Shown here: positions 43,316 to 56,200 of the stretch, in pieces
Numbering within the stretch: position 1 is the first letter of the stretch
How the letters are laid out: the number at the start of each line of letters is the position of its first letter
Source of the DNA: Lophium mytilinum
Lineage: Eukaryota > Ascomycota > Dothideomycetes > Mytilinidiales > Mytilinidiaceae
DNA: 64,000 nt
Direction: 5' to 3'
NCBI GenBank assembly: GCA_010093605.1
Contig: MU004187.1
Span: 67,383 to 131,382 of the forward strand
Program-made: the position numbers and the translations under genes
Notes under the pieces: model-generated
The model's input: the letters and a program-made list of their open reading frames with translations, nothing else
Told to the model about the DNA's origin: nothing
Databases searched by the model: none

Positions 43316-44509
43316 ATGGGCGGACTCGCCTTCGCAACGCCTGGGCCCGACGGGTCACCACCGCTCACCGTTCCTCGCATGTCGCCAGCCGTCTATCAAA
43401 CCCTCAAATCTAAAATAACCCCGATTCTCTCACAGTTCTTCTCCAAAGTCGCCACGCCTCCAGAAGCGCCCGGCAAAACGTCCCACGGCGACATCGACTT
43501 CCTTGTCGAAGGCCCGCTAAATTCATCCTTCACCCCCAACGATATTGCGGAAGCTCTTAATGCCACCCGCCATGTCAGAAACGGAGCTACCCGCAGCTAT
43601 GCCGTGCCACATCCCGAAGTACCCGACGCGTTCGTACAGGTGGATACGCATGTCTGCCCGGATGGTCGACTAGCTTGGGAGTGCTTCCACCAGGCGTATG
43701 CGGACCTGTGGCAGATCATTGGGGTCGCACATCGCTCGCTTGGGCTGACGGCGACTGACAAGGGCTTGCATGTTCGGATTGAGGAGATTGAGGCGAAGGA
43801 CTGGAAGGCGAGTATGCTGTTCTTGACGGACGATCCGGTCCGGGTTTTGCAGTTCTACGGACTGGATGTAGAGAGGTATCAGAAGGGATTTGAAGAGATG
43901 GACGAACTTTATGAGTGGGTAGTTGGAGGGAGGTTCTTCAGTCGAGAGGTGCTGGAAAAGAGGGAGGAGAAAGCGAATGATCGACGAAGGTTGAAAGAGA
44001 GGAGCATGTACAGGATGTTCATCCGTGAGTGGATGCCGGCACATCCTGATGCGGGGATAAAAGACAACTGGACAAGGCGGGATGTCTTAACAGAGGGCTT
44101 GAAGGAGTTCGGGAAGCAGAAGGAGTACGACGATATCTTACACGAGCATCAGATCCAAGAAGATGAAGCGGCGTTGTGGCAAAGGGTTGCGGCCGCCATA
44201 CCCAAAGATGGCAATGGGCTCAATCGGGCGCTGAAGGCTTTGAAGGTATGGGTTCGTTTCGAGGATGGCAAGCCGGTTGTGCGGACGGTTCCGAAGCTAG
44301 GTGTGCAAGGACGACCTCTCTGGGTTTTGGTAGTCCAGGACGAGGAGAACTTGCTCCAGTGGGTCGAAGGGCACTGGGAAGAAGTTAGAGCGTTGGAGAA
44401 AATGAGGCAAACGGACGAAAGGCACGAAAGGGAAGCTCAAAAGAGGCCGATGGATGGCGAAGCAACTGAAGAGGTAACATCTGACGAAAGAAATACAGAA
44501 GCACGATGA
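43316..44509 (+). CDS. Nucleotidyltransferase-like protein
   Basis: A single exon encodes 397 aa from the ATG at 43316 (MGGLAFATPGPDGSPP), which has a GCAAAATGG context. The N-terminal part contains TSHGDIDFLVEGPL, a G-D-x-D motif as in minimal nucleotidyltransferase folds, then FVQVDTHVCPDGRLAWECFH and SLGLTATDKGLHVRIEEIE. A later region (YGLDVERYQKGFEEMDELYE) precedes a charged helical middle with REWMPAHPD. The C-terminal third holds repeated Leu/Trp heptad-like helices and an acidic/basic tail. I recognise the motif, not a named family. The activity is unproven. Related proteins are annotated in fungi only as hypothetical. Confidence 0.75.
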   Translation: MGGLAFATPGPDGSPPLTVPRMSPAVYQTLKSKITPILSQFFSKVATPPEAPGKTSHGDIDFLVEGPLNSSFTPNDIAEALNATRHVRNGATRSYAVPHPEVPDAFVQVDTHVCPDGRLAWECFHQAYADLWQIIGVAHRSLGLTATDKGLHVRIEEIEAKDWKASMLFLTDDPVRVLQFYGLDVERYQKGFEEMDELYEWVVGGRFFSREVLEKREEKANDRRRLKERSMYRMFIREWMPAHPDAGIKDNWTRRDVLTEGLKEFGKQKEYDDILHEHQIQEDEAALWQRVAAAIPKDGNGLNRALKALKVWVRFEDGKPVVRTVPKLGVQGRPLWVLVVQDEENLLQWVEGHWEEVRALEKMRQTDERHEREAQKRPMDGEATEEVTSDERNTEAR

Positions 44510-45189
44510 GCAAAAGTAGAGTCTTAAAGGAAATTTTATATCCATTCCTTACTCAAAGCGGATACAAATGCTATTCTCTCGCCTCGCTATGGACTATGAC
44601 CCATTCCAACACCTGGGGGAGCTTCTACGGTATATCTGCGTTCTTAACGAAAGGAACTAGAGACTGGGCTAAGTAAGAAATTTAGTGCCACAAGGAAACT
44701 TATTCTCATTCTCCTAGCTATCTTAGCGACATGGACGGAGTGCTAGGAATAGGCCCTTTCGGGATTACTTAATACGGTTCACATGTGAGCCCTGGAGCCC
44801 AAATAACAAGTGGTACTTTCACCCTCGCCTCGGATGTTCAGAACACCAAGCTGAGAGAAAATCTCATCTAGCCAATGATGATGCATCAGATTTCCTTTCT
44901 GCTTGGCCGTACATGGCTCTCGAAGGATTCTTCGCTCATGAGTTCGAGTGTTACCCGAGAACGGACACGTCTATGTGATACCCTCCTAAGATGTCTAATT
45001 GGCAACGACAGCCAAGACTGCGCACAAGTACAACGTTCTCCAAGTCTGAGGTTTAAGCTGGATCTGTATTTTACCCCTCTTCATCAACCCAAACTTCTCA
45101 CTTCGTCTACGAACAGCACTTTCGAAAAGGCCTACGGATCTTCGCCGTATCTATCTACTACTAGCTAAACACGATACAAAAGCTACGCA
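44510..45189. other. Intergenic, no gene seen
   Basis: About 680 bases with short frames only. The promoter of the NLR gene should lie in the final 300 bases. Confidence 0.45.
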
Positions 45190-48100
45190 ATGAGCGTACC
45201 GGCCTTCGGAGACTTTGTAAAGTTGATTGAGCTTGCCAATGAGGTCTATCGGCGCTTTATGGATGCGCCAGAACAATTCCAGGCTCTCTCTGATGAGTAA
45301 GTACTCCGATTCTACTCTTTCTAGAGCTCATAAACCCGGTACCAGCCTCCTGCGGATCTCATGGCGATCATTACGTTCCCTCGTTACTCCATGGGCTTCC
45401 ATTGTTTTTAATCAGCACCGCTGCCAAAAGAAAATCATCACCAGACACTCATCATTTGAGTAGGGTCAAAGGCCTTGAAGCGGTCCTTGGAAACGTTAAA
45501 AGTATCCTATCCAAACGGGAGCTCACAAGCAAGCAAACGGAGGTTTTGGTAAGCATCTTCGTCGGATGCCAAAATGTTCTCACCCCAATGAACACAAAAT
45601 TGGAGAAGTACCAAGGCATTGAGCCTCATAAGAAAGATAGCGACATTCAAAACATGCGCGTTAAGTTCCGAACGGCGTGGAAGAAAGTGAATTGGGACGC
45701 CAAAGAGGTCCAGGAGCTTCGAGGCCGCCTCACTTCTAACATATCACTATTGAATGTTTTCTACGCAGATCTCAATAGGTAATCTTCCAGCAAGTCCAGA
45801 TAACTTAGGAACTTCGGACTAATGACGGACAGCCAAGCCATCAGCAAAATACACGTCCATCAAGAGAATCAAAACCTCCAAACTGAAACTGCAAAGGCTC
45901 AAGCAAAGCGAAGAGAAATCCTTGACTGGCTCACCTTGCTCACACCAGTTAACTATACTACTCAGCAAGATGATTTCATCCGCCGACGACAAGAACACAC
46001 TGGTGAATGGTTATTGGGGTCGAGCGAGTTCCAGACCTGGTTCCGTAACAAAAACCAAACATTGTTCTGTCCCGGCATTCCAGGAGCGGGAAAGACGATA
46101 ATGACATCAATTGTGGTGGACAATCTCCATTCGAGTCTCAAGAAGGGCGACAACATTGGCATTTCATGTATCTATTGCAATTTCCGGCGACATCATGAGC
46201 AGAAACCCGAAGACTTGCTCTCCAGCATATTGAGACAATTGGTCGAAGGACAACCGGTCATTCCAGACGAAATAGAGATTTTGTATAGTCACCTTAAAGA
46301 CATAAGGGCCCGGCCATCCTTGAAACAGATATTGACGGTTTTGCAAGCCGTGATTCTCACCTTTTCGAAGACTTTCATCATTGTTGACGCCCTTGATGAG
46401 TGTCAAATTTCGGATGGAGGTCGTCAGAAGTTCTTGACCGCATTGTTCAACCTTCAGGTCCAGACGGAATCAAACATCTTTGCAACTTCGCGATATATTC
46501 CGGAGATCACCGCAAGATTTGCGTCCGCCATACGAGTTGAGATTCGAGCAACTGACGAAGATGTACGAAGATACGTTGATGGTCGTCTTCCAGAGCTGCC
46601 ACCGTTTGTATCTCGCAATCCCAACTTGCAGGAGCACGTCAAGTCGGTCTTGGTAGAAGCCGTTGAAGGAATGTATGTGTTTCACCAATCGTCTCATCTG
46701 GCATGACTGAGTAGCCTTGTATAGGTTCCTCCTCGTAGACTTGCATTTCAGCTCGCTGGTCGGAAAGAAATCAGCCAAGGCACTCAAAACAACATTGAAA
46801 ACCCTCCCGAGAGGATCTGATGCATATGATCGATCCTACGACGATATCATGGGGAGAATCAAAGGTCAGGTTGGCGATTACCAGCAACTTGCGATGGAGA
46901 GTCTCTCATGGATAACTAAAACTAAAAGACCTCTAACTGCTACGGAACTCCAGTTTGCTCTTGCTATAGAGATTGGGGAGCCTCGATTTGATGAAGAAAA
47001 TATCCCTGAACTCGAGGATATTATTTCAGTGTGTGCTGGACTTGTCACTGTCGATGAAAAGAGTAGAATCATTCGCCTAGTCCACTACACAACGCAAGAC
47101 TACTTTGAAAGAACGTGGAAGACCTGGTTTCCTGACGCACATACTTTGATTACGAACGCTCTGGTGACCTACATATCTATGGATGCTCGTCATGGCCTTG
47201 AATCGATTTTTTGGCACTTTTCGCATTCGAGACCGCTTTTTGATTTAGAGCTCTATCCTTACGCGCTCAAGTACTGGGGAAAGCATGCCAGACTAGCATT
47301 AGAAAGCAAACTTGACCCTGCCTCAACTTGGGAAGAAGTAAAAGAGCCGATATTGAATTTCCTACAAAAGGAAAAGTCGCTGAAAGCCGCAAGTAGATTC
47401 GCGGCGGTCCAATCTGAATCCACAGGCCGCCACGCGAGATTCAGGATTGGGATACTGTTTGCAGCATACTTCGGACTGGAGCACGCAGTGACAACTCTCT
47501 TTGAACTAGGACAAGACATCACTGTTGTTGACGATACAGGGAGAACGCCACTGTACTACGCGGCAAGAAACGGTCACCACATCGTAGTGGATTACTTGAT
47601 TAAGACAGGCGTCGATCTGAGTCGCCAGCGCTGTGACGAAGCACTGTCGACAGCAGCAGTGAACGGACACCCATTGGTTGTAGCTTTATTGCTTGCGAGT
47701 GATGAGGTCGACGTAAACATTCGAGTTCATGATTCCTACGGCGTGACCGTAACTCCCCTTTCTGGGGCGGCAAGGGCGGGACATTTGGCGGTGGTAAATC
47801 TATTTCTGGCTGACCAAAGAGTTGACGTAAATGCACGAGATTCCAAAGGCCGGACGCCACTAGCCATTGCATCGAGGATGGGGCACTTGGCAATGGTCAA
47901 ATTGTTTCTTGCTGAACAAAGAGTAGACGTCAACTCCTTTGAACAGTTCGATATTACGCCATTGGGAGCGGCAGTACAGGAAGGCGGGGAAGCTGTAGTG
48001 AATCAGTTGCTCGCTGATCCAAGAGTCAACCAAAATGCACATCCTAGGGGATCTATGAAGGAGGCAATTCCTCTGGTGGAAGCCATCGCAATCGGTGATG

Positions 48101-49134
48101 AAGCAATAGTGAAAAGGCTACTTGCTGATGGTAGATGCGCCATAAATGGTTTCGGGTACGGAGGAAAAACACCCCTCGAAATGGCAGTAGAGAATGGGAA
48201 CGTGGCATTAGTACAGCTATTGCTCGCCAACAAAAGAATTAACGTAAATGGAGCTGGGACCCACACTGCACTGGGAGCAGCAGTATATCACAGCCGTGAG
48301 GCAACGGTCAAGCTGTTCCTTACGGACCCTCGGGTTGACGTGAACGCTGCTTGTATTGGCAGCTCAACGCCACTGGGATTAGCCGCAGAATCTGGCAATG
48401 AGAACATCGCAGAGCTGTTGCTTGCCGATCCAAGGATTGAAGTAAATGCCCTGGATTTGGATGGATGTACACCACTACACAAGGCGGCAGAACGAGGACA
48501 GGGCCATATTATGAAGCTCTTACTCGAGGTAGACAGCATAGATGTGAATGTTGCTGATTCAAGTGGACAGACAGCTCTAGGGATAGCTGCAAGGACGGGT
48601 TACCAAAAAGCAGTGAAGCTCTTGCTCGCTAAAGCTGAAATAGACGTAAATGCGGTCGATTTGAACGGACGGACACCATTAGCATTGGCAGCAACCTCTC
48701 CATGGCGCGCACTTGAGTTCGAAAGGCCAGACGCAGGCGAGGCAGTAGTCAAACTGTTGCTTACAGATGAAAGAGTTCAGGTGAACGCCTTCGATTCAGC
48801 AGGGCAAACCCCACTGGGAATAGGGTTACGTAGAGGCACCGAGGAAGTGGTGAAGTTATTGCTTGCTGATGAGAGAGTGGATGTGAATGCGGTAGACTCG
48901 GAAGGACGTAGTCCCTTGACTTTGGCGACGTCAGTCCCATGGCTGGAACAGGAGAAGGAGGTGGTCATGGAGCGCTGGGGCTACTACCCGAACGAGCAAG
49001 ACGATCGCGAAGTGGAGCTCAAGAGACGCGAAGGGCGGGAGGCTGTGATCAAACTCTTGTCTGAAGACGACAGAGTAATTGACAAGCAACGTAGCAGCCA
49101 ACTTGTGCAAGGTGGAAACGATGTCAAGGACTAA
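45190..49134 (+). CDS. NLR-like NACHT ankyrin-repeat protein
   Basis: Four exons, 45190..45296, 45464..45778, 45833..46672 and 46725..49134, join in frame to 1223 aa. Residues 1-140 are a helical domain typical of fungal NLR N-termini (PAFGDFVKLIELANEVYRRF ...). The NACHT follows: P-loop GIPGAGKT at 222-229, Walker B IIVDALDEC at about 323-331, and a conserved helix around LRQLVEGQP. A winged-helix region precedes a VHYTTQDYFE motif. From about 665 to 1205 there are some 15 ankyrin repeats of the form G-x-T-P-L ... V-x-L-L-L-A-D-x-R-V-D-V-N-A. Such proteins sense ligands and trigger heterokaryon incompatibility or defence-like cell death. The repeats are diverged, not near-identical. The effector domain and partner are unknown. 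Confidence 0.94.
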
Positions 49135-49599
49135 GGAGCCGAGTGAATACCAACGGGCAAATTTCAACCTAACCTGTACTTAGGCAAAGCGCTGAGGAGG
49201 AGTTCTCCAGAAGGACAGTACCTGGGTAGTAGTCTATGCAGACGTGTTTGCTCCTGTCTGAGGTGCTTCGATGCCCTGATACAAACCCGAATAAGATGTG
49301 AATGTCTGGCAGTATGGGTCTCAACGCGTTGAAACAGCTCTAACTGGCCTGCGTTGCCATTGTCCTGGTTGCATCGGCATATTTTCAGTACTCAACGATG
49401 TTCCTGACCAAGGGACTATTTCAGTCTCTAAATAATTGATGAAGACTATTTAGAATGAGTCTTCCGTCCATGGCGACCGTTAGACAAATAAAGGCTACTG
49501 AAGTAAAGATAGAGTCGTTAGTAGGGTTAGCCTGTGTCTACGTATATTATCTTGATAGATGTCCGCTGATAAGTGGAATGCAGTACTATGTTAAAAATC

Positions 49600-49707
49600 T
49601 AAGCACGTGAATATCTTACAGCTTTGGCTCCAGCTTTGCTCGGTTGACAACACTGTCAGGGGTGCCCCAGGTAGCAGGATAGCTTCATCAAAAGGAGCTC
49701 TTAAATC
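49600..49707 (+). repeat. Dispersed repeat copy, matches 9837-9942
   Basis: This is the second member of the diverged pair: AGCTTTGGCTCCAGCTTTGC and CCCCAGGTAGCAGG blocks align with 9837-9942 in the same orientation. Confidence 0.5.
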
Positions 49708-49811
49708 CACGGGCGTAAGGCCTTAAAGTCGAGGAATCAGTATTGCTAGCGTTTCTTTTCTCATTCGCTCGACTGCGTAGCCTCTGCAGTATTCTTCATA
49801 ACACAAACACG

Positions 49812-49967
49812 ACTAAGCCATATGTCAGGGCATACAGATCTGTCACTGCTTGGCTTCGATTCTGCTCACTTGACACCAATGTCGGGGGTAGCCTGGCTAA
49901 GAAGCAGCTGAATAGGCAAGAGGCAGTCTAATCTGTACTGCTTGAAACTCGACATCGCCTTTGGTAC
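49812..49967 (+). repeat. Dispersed repeat copy, inverted relative to 22852-23009
   Basis: The sequence reads GACTAAGCCATATGTC, ACAGATCTGTCACTGCTTGG and AAGAGGCAGTCTAATCTG, the reverse complement of 22852-23009 over about 157 bases. Directly after it, GCCTTTGGTACT is duplicated (CGCCTTTGGTACTCGCCTTTGGTACTT at about 49956-49982), which could be a short tandem duplication at an insertion edge. Confidence 0.7.
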
Positions 49968-50214
49968 TCGCCTTTGGTACTTCGAAATCCTCGGGAGTTC
50001 TCCAAGCAATGGCGATCCAGTGTGCCCAGACTTAAGGCCTGTCACTATAGCTATTGACGGCTTAAGCTGAAACATGCTGGGTATCATTCCTTCTATCATA
50101 CCAGACCTCATCTACGTGATGCCATCCCAAATCTGAAGAATGAACTTTTAGTTCCTTTCCAACGCCATAGCCCCACAAAAGCGATGCTGAAAAGACTAGC
50201 CCCATGGAAAGCTC

Positions 50215-51780
<1,566 letters not shown>

Positions 51781-52932
51781 ATGTTTTCTCGTCAAGTTTT
51801 CCGCCCGGCAGCGACTCTGCGCCAGGTAATTGATCCCATTGCTCTCCAAGAGTCTACCCATTATATACTGACATCAAGCTAGAGCGTCCGCCGATATGCG
51901 ACTGAACCTCCAAAGGGTGGTTCTAGTACTGTCCGGAACCTAGGACTTGTAGCTGCAGCAGCCGCCGTTGGAGGTGCTTACTACTTCAATTCCGCCAAAT
52001 CGCCAGTTCCAGCGGTGCTCGAGTCAAAACCAGCTGGACAACCCAAACCCGCCTTTACTGGTGGTGATCAGGGTTTTCTTTCCTTGGTTTTGGACAACGT
52101 CCAGGAGATCAATCACAATACCAAGAAGCTCAGATTTAAGCTGCCCGAAGAGGACATGACCTCAGGCTTGCACGTCGCATGTGAGTTCTCTCGGTCCAGG
52201 CCTATTGTGCAGCATCAATTGACAGTTTGTAGCTGCCGTTATAACAAAGTACAAAGGACCGGAGATGGAGAAGCCTGTGATCCGTCCATACACTCCAATT
52301 AGCGACGTTGGTAAGCTTGTGCCCTCGAAGTATATCCGCGACTCCACTGACCCTTCATAGACGACCAAGGCTACCTCGACTTCATAATCAAGTGTTACCC
52401 GAACGGCGCCATGTCCGAGCACATGCACAACCTGATCCCTGGACAGCGTCTGGATATCAAGGGCCCCATCCCGAAGTTCCCATGGACACCCAACAAGCAC
52501 GAGACAGTCGTCATGATTGCTGGAGGGACTGGCATTACCCCCATGTGGCAAGTCGCCAATGCCATCATGAAGAACCCTGAAGACCGTACGAAGGTTACTC
52601 TAATTTCGGCCAACATCTCTGAGGATGACATTCTGCTAAAGGATGAGCTAGCAAAGCTAGAGAACACATATCCCCAGCGCTTCCGCGCCTTTTACGTTCT
52701 CGACAAGCCCCCAGAAAAGTGGCAGGGTGGCAAGGGCTTCGTGTCGAAGGAGCTCCTCAAGACTCTTTTGCCCGAGCCCAAGGAGGGCGATAAGGTCAAG
52801 ATCTTCGTTTGCGGTCCTCCGCCAATGTACAAAGCTATCAGCGGCGGCAAGAAGAGCCCATCGGACCAGGGCGAGCTAGATGGCTACCTTAAGGAGCTCG
52901 GATATAGTAAAGATCAAGTGTACAAGTTCTAA
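51781..52932 (+). CDS. MCR1: NADH-cytochrome b5 reductase 2 (MCR1)
   Basis: Four exons, 51781..51825, 51883..52180, 52233..52310 and 52361..52932, give 330 aa. The start [20 protein letters not shown] is a mitochondrial presequence. A transmembrane segment ([16 protein letters not shown]) follows, as in dual-located Mcr1. The FAD-binding part is [28 protein letters not shown] and the RPYTPISDV motif (exon 3), with [15 protein letters not shown]. The NADH part has [20 protein letters not shown], the strand TLISANIS and [13 protein letters not shown]. The enzyme passes electrons from NADH to cytochrome b5 or ergosterol and D-erythroascorbate pathways in the outer membrane and intermembrane space. 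The 78-bp exon 3 is needed to keep RPYTPIS. Confidence 0.96.
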
Positions 52933-53294
52933 GATGTGGAAAGTCCTGTATCAGTATACTTTGTGCATCGGTTTCTTTCCGATTAGAATAGAGGTATCCG
53001 ATAGAGAGCGAAGCAGTGTATAACAACACATGTGTTCTTGGTAATTCAATGAAAGCCGGTACGATTATTGTAACGATTTCTTTTGCCCATCATAGCAACT
53101 CGCGACATATATCTACTCTCTTGTTGTGTTGATCAAGAAAATAAGAGAAGGGCCAATGATATATATTGTGGCGGGCGGGCTAGCGTATCAAATAACCTAG
53201 CTGCGAAGCTGATCCCTGTAGCACGATAGGCGCTACCAGCAACCCTTGGTAATGGGACTCGCCAGGCGGACGGTACAACTCCTAACCACCAAGC
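52933..53294. other. Short intergenic gap
   Basis: About 360 bases with the 3' flank of MCR1 and the promoter of the following gene. No gene seen. Confidence 0.4.
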
Positions 53295-56200
53295 ATGGGA
53301 TATCCGCCGCAAGCTAACCACGGCTTGTCTGCTGGCTCATACAACCAATATCCTTCTGTTCCTCCCCCACCACCGTATCCGCGTAATTGGGGAAGTCAGC
53401 CTCCAAAGCAGGCTCCGCCCTTACCGCCTAGGCCTTTACCTCCACCATTGCCGCCTCGGTCTCCTCAGCCTCCGAAGTATGGGCCGTCTCCGGTTCATAA
53501 TATTCCTGCTGTTCAAGACGTGACTGCAAGAATCCAAAGGCTCAACACCAATGATTCGTTCTATTCCTACCCAGACCCTCCAAACCCTCCTGGGTCCCAG
53601 TGGAATGCTTCTCAAGTTGGCCTAGCTGCCCAAAGTGGCCATCATTTAGCCCCTTCGTCACAGAATTGGCAGAGTCCAGAACACTCAAATTACCAACATC
53701 AAGTTTCAGGGCAGACGCCTGGAGTCTATCAGCAACCAAACGTCAGTCATGCATCAGCTGACCCACACCAAAATGTCCATTATGGTGCAACCTCACAGCC
53801 TCAAGCCCCTCAGCCGCTAGGGTCTCACATGGTATCAGGTAGTGGTCAATATAGTAGTGACCAACAGTCTCATCAAGGTTATTCAGGGCCACCATCAAAT
53901 CCAAGCTTTGGGTCTGCAAATGCCGGCACAAACTCCTTCCCAGTAGCGAATTACGAGTCTTCACAGCCTACATACCCTCAACAATCTCAAAATGTGCCTT
54001 TGCAACAATATTCGAATTACTCAGGTCAAACCGAGCATTCCGGGGTAGTCTCTTCTGCCTCTGTCAGCTCAGCTCCGACTCAACAATCTCAATACTCGCA
54101 AACTGGATACCACTATCCACCCCCGCCCCCGTCTCCAAATCCGCACCAACAATCCCCTGGCTATCTAGTTTCTCCAACACCTTCACAAGCAACGACACCA
54201 CATCTGTCTGCTCCATCCCCTGTCTATGCTGCCTATAATCCGCAACGTACTTCACATCCTCTTTCTCCCTCATCTCCGATTGGGTTCCAGCAATCTCCCA
54301 CGAACTATTCCGGGTCTCCGAAACCTTTAGTAGAAGCAGTATCTCAAGTTCACAAACAATCCCCGGCTTATGCTGCTTACAACCCCAGTCAGTCGTCTGG
54401 AGACTACAATCAGCCGCCACATACCCTTATATCTCACAATCCATCAGCAGCACTCAAGTCTCAGAATCAGTTTCCACTCTCCTCTACAACTATTCAAAGC
54501 TCAAATGTACCTGTTGAGCTCGATTCGACCCCGGCTGTATCTACCTTTGCGGCGTCTAGCTCACCCGGGTTCTTTGCCGAATTGGAGGCTCCTGGGCCAG
54601 TCGCACGTCAAAGTCCACTCCCAAACCTAGACAGCGATAAGGAGGTTGTGGTATCATTCTCTAGTAAACTTCCTTCTGAGCTCCCGTCTGAGCTCCCGTC
54701 TGGGCTCCCGTCTGAGCTCCCGTCCGAACTTCCTTCCGAACTTCCGTCCGAGCAATCAAACTTTCATCAGTCGAACGAAGCAGGCGCTGGTAAACACCCG
54801 TATCACCCTGACTTGAGGAACACCACTTCGAGGACATCCACCCCTTCGATCCCGACGAATAATCAGCCATATCAGCCACCGTTACGGACGCGGCCTCCTC
54901 GCATGATCACGAATGAATCAGAAATCTATATCCGCATCCTTGATCCACCTCCAAATATTCCAGCCGAACACAGCTCAAACTACTACATGCTCCGCAAGTG
55001 CTCTTATCCTACAGACATCGCATATCCCGCTTTCTGGTTTCGAACATCCTTCGTACCTGATTTCAATGTCTGCACCTACTGTTTCGAAACACATATCCGC
55101 AATTCCCAATTTTCCGAGATGTTTGAGGGCACACTACAGCCGGCTTTCCCCAGTACTAGGTGCAACTTTGGAGTTCCCACGGTGTTGAGGATGATGTGGT
55201 CGTTGGCGCTTAAGACGAATAATTTCGCATCCTTGAAAGCATACATGGAGCGACGGGTTTCACTTCCACGATGCTATGGCTCTCATGGCGTCGTGGGAAG
55301 TACAGCTGGACCGGAAGGGATCAAATGGTACTCTCCACGGAATGACCAAGCATTAGGCTTTGTCGCCTGCGAAGCATGCTACGAAGAACAAGTCAAAGGA
55401 ACATCCTTCGCCTTAAATTTCGAGCGTTGTCCGCGAGCACAAGGTCCAAATGATACCTGGGCGTGCGATCTATCATTCTCATACATGCTGCGGGCTATCA
55501 ATCTGTACAGCATGGCAAACATGTGGCCCTCTTTCATCACCTCTGCTACCCGGCGGGTGACGCTGCCAGAATGTGTAGGCCTCTCGAGCGTGAAAACGGG
55601 CACAAGATCATGGTACACCACTGCAAAACCAATCAAGGGCGCAATTGTCTGCGAAGCGTGTTATCTGGACCATGCCGGGCTTACTGACTTCGAGCGGGAA
55701 TTTGTTTCGTACCCTGTGGACGACACCAACCGCAATCAGGCGTGCAATTGTGACTTATGGCCCTTGCCTTTGAAAGTCAGCATGGAAGTAGCCCGAGATA
55801 CGTATAACTTCTCCATATTTTGGGACACTTTCAACGTCTTCTCCAACAACCCCCCTTGTACGAATGAGGGTATCACAGACGGAACATGGTACACCCTCAA
55901 AGGCGGCTGCCAGAACTTTGATTTATGCATAACCTGCTACACCGGCTGGGTGAGAGCCCTGAAACTTACCCAGCACTTCGAACCACGCGCACCCGCCCCT
56001 CCTGGCACCAATCTCATGTGCGACTTCAACGCCGCCTCCCCTCGCTTCGCGAAATACATCAATAAGTATGCCGAAGCGATCAGCACCCCTAACTTCGCCG
56101 CCTTCTCCAACTACGTCCACCGCGTCGCCGATCTCCCCATTTGCCAGACCACTGATTTCGTCGCCAATCGCCGCTGGTGGATACTGCAGAACCTAGATCC

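Larger units (their letters stand above)
49135..50214. other. Intergenic with two repeat copies
   Basis: About 1.1 kb with no gene. It carries two related repeat copies, at 49600-49707 and 49812-49967. Confidence 0.5.
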
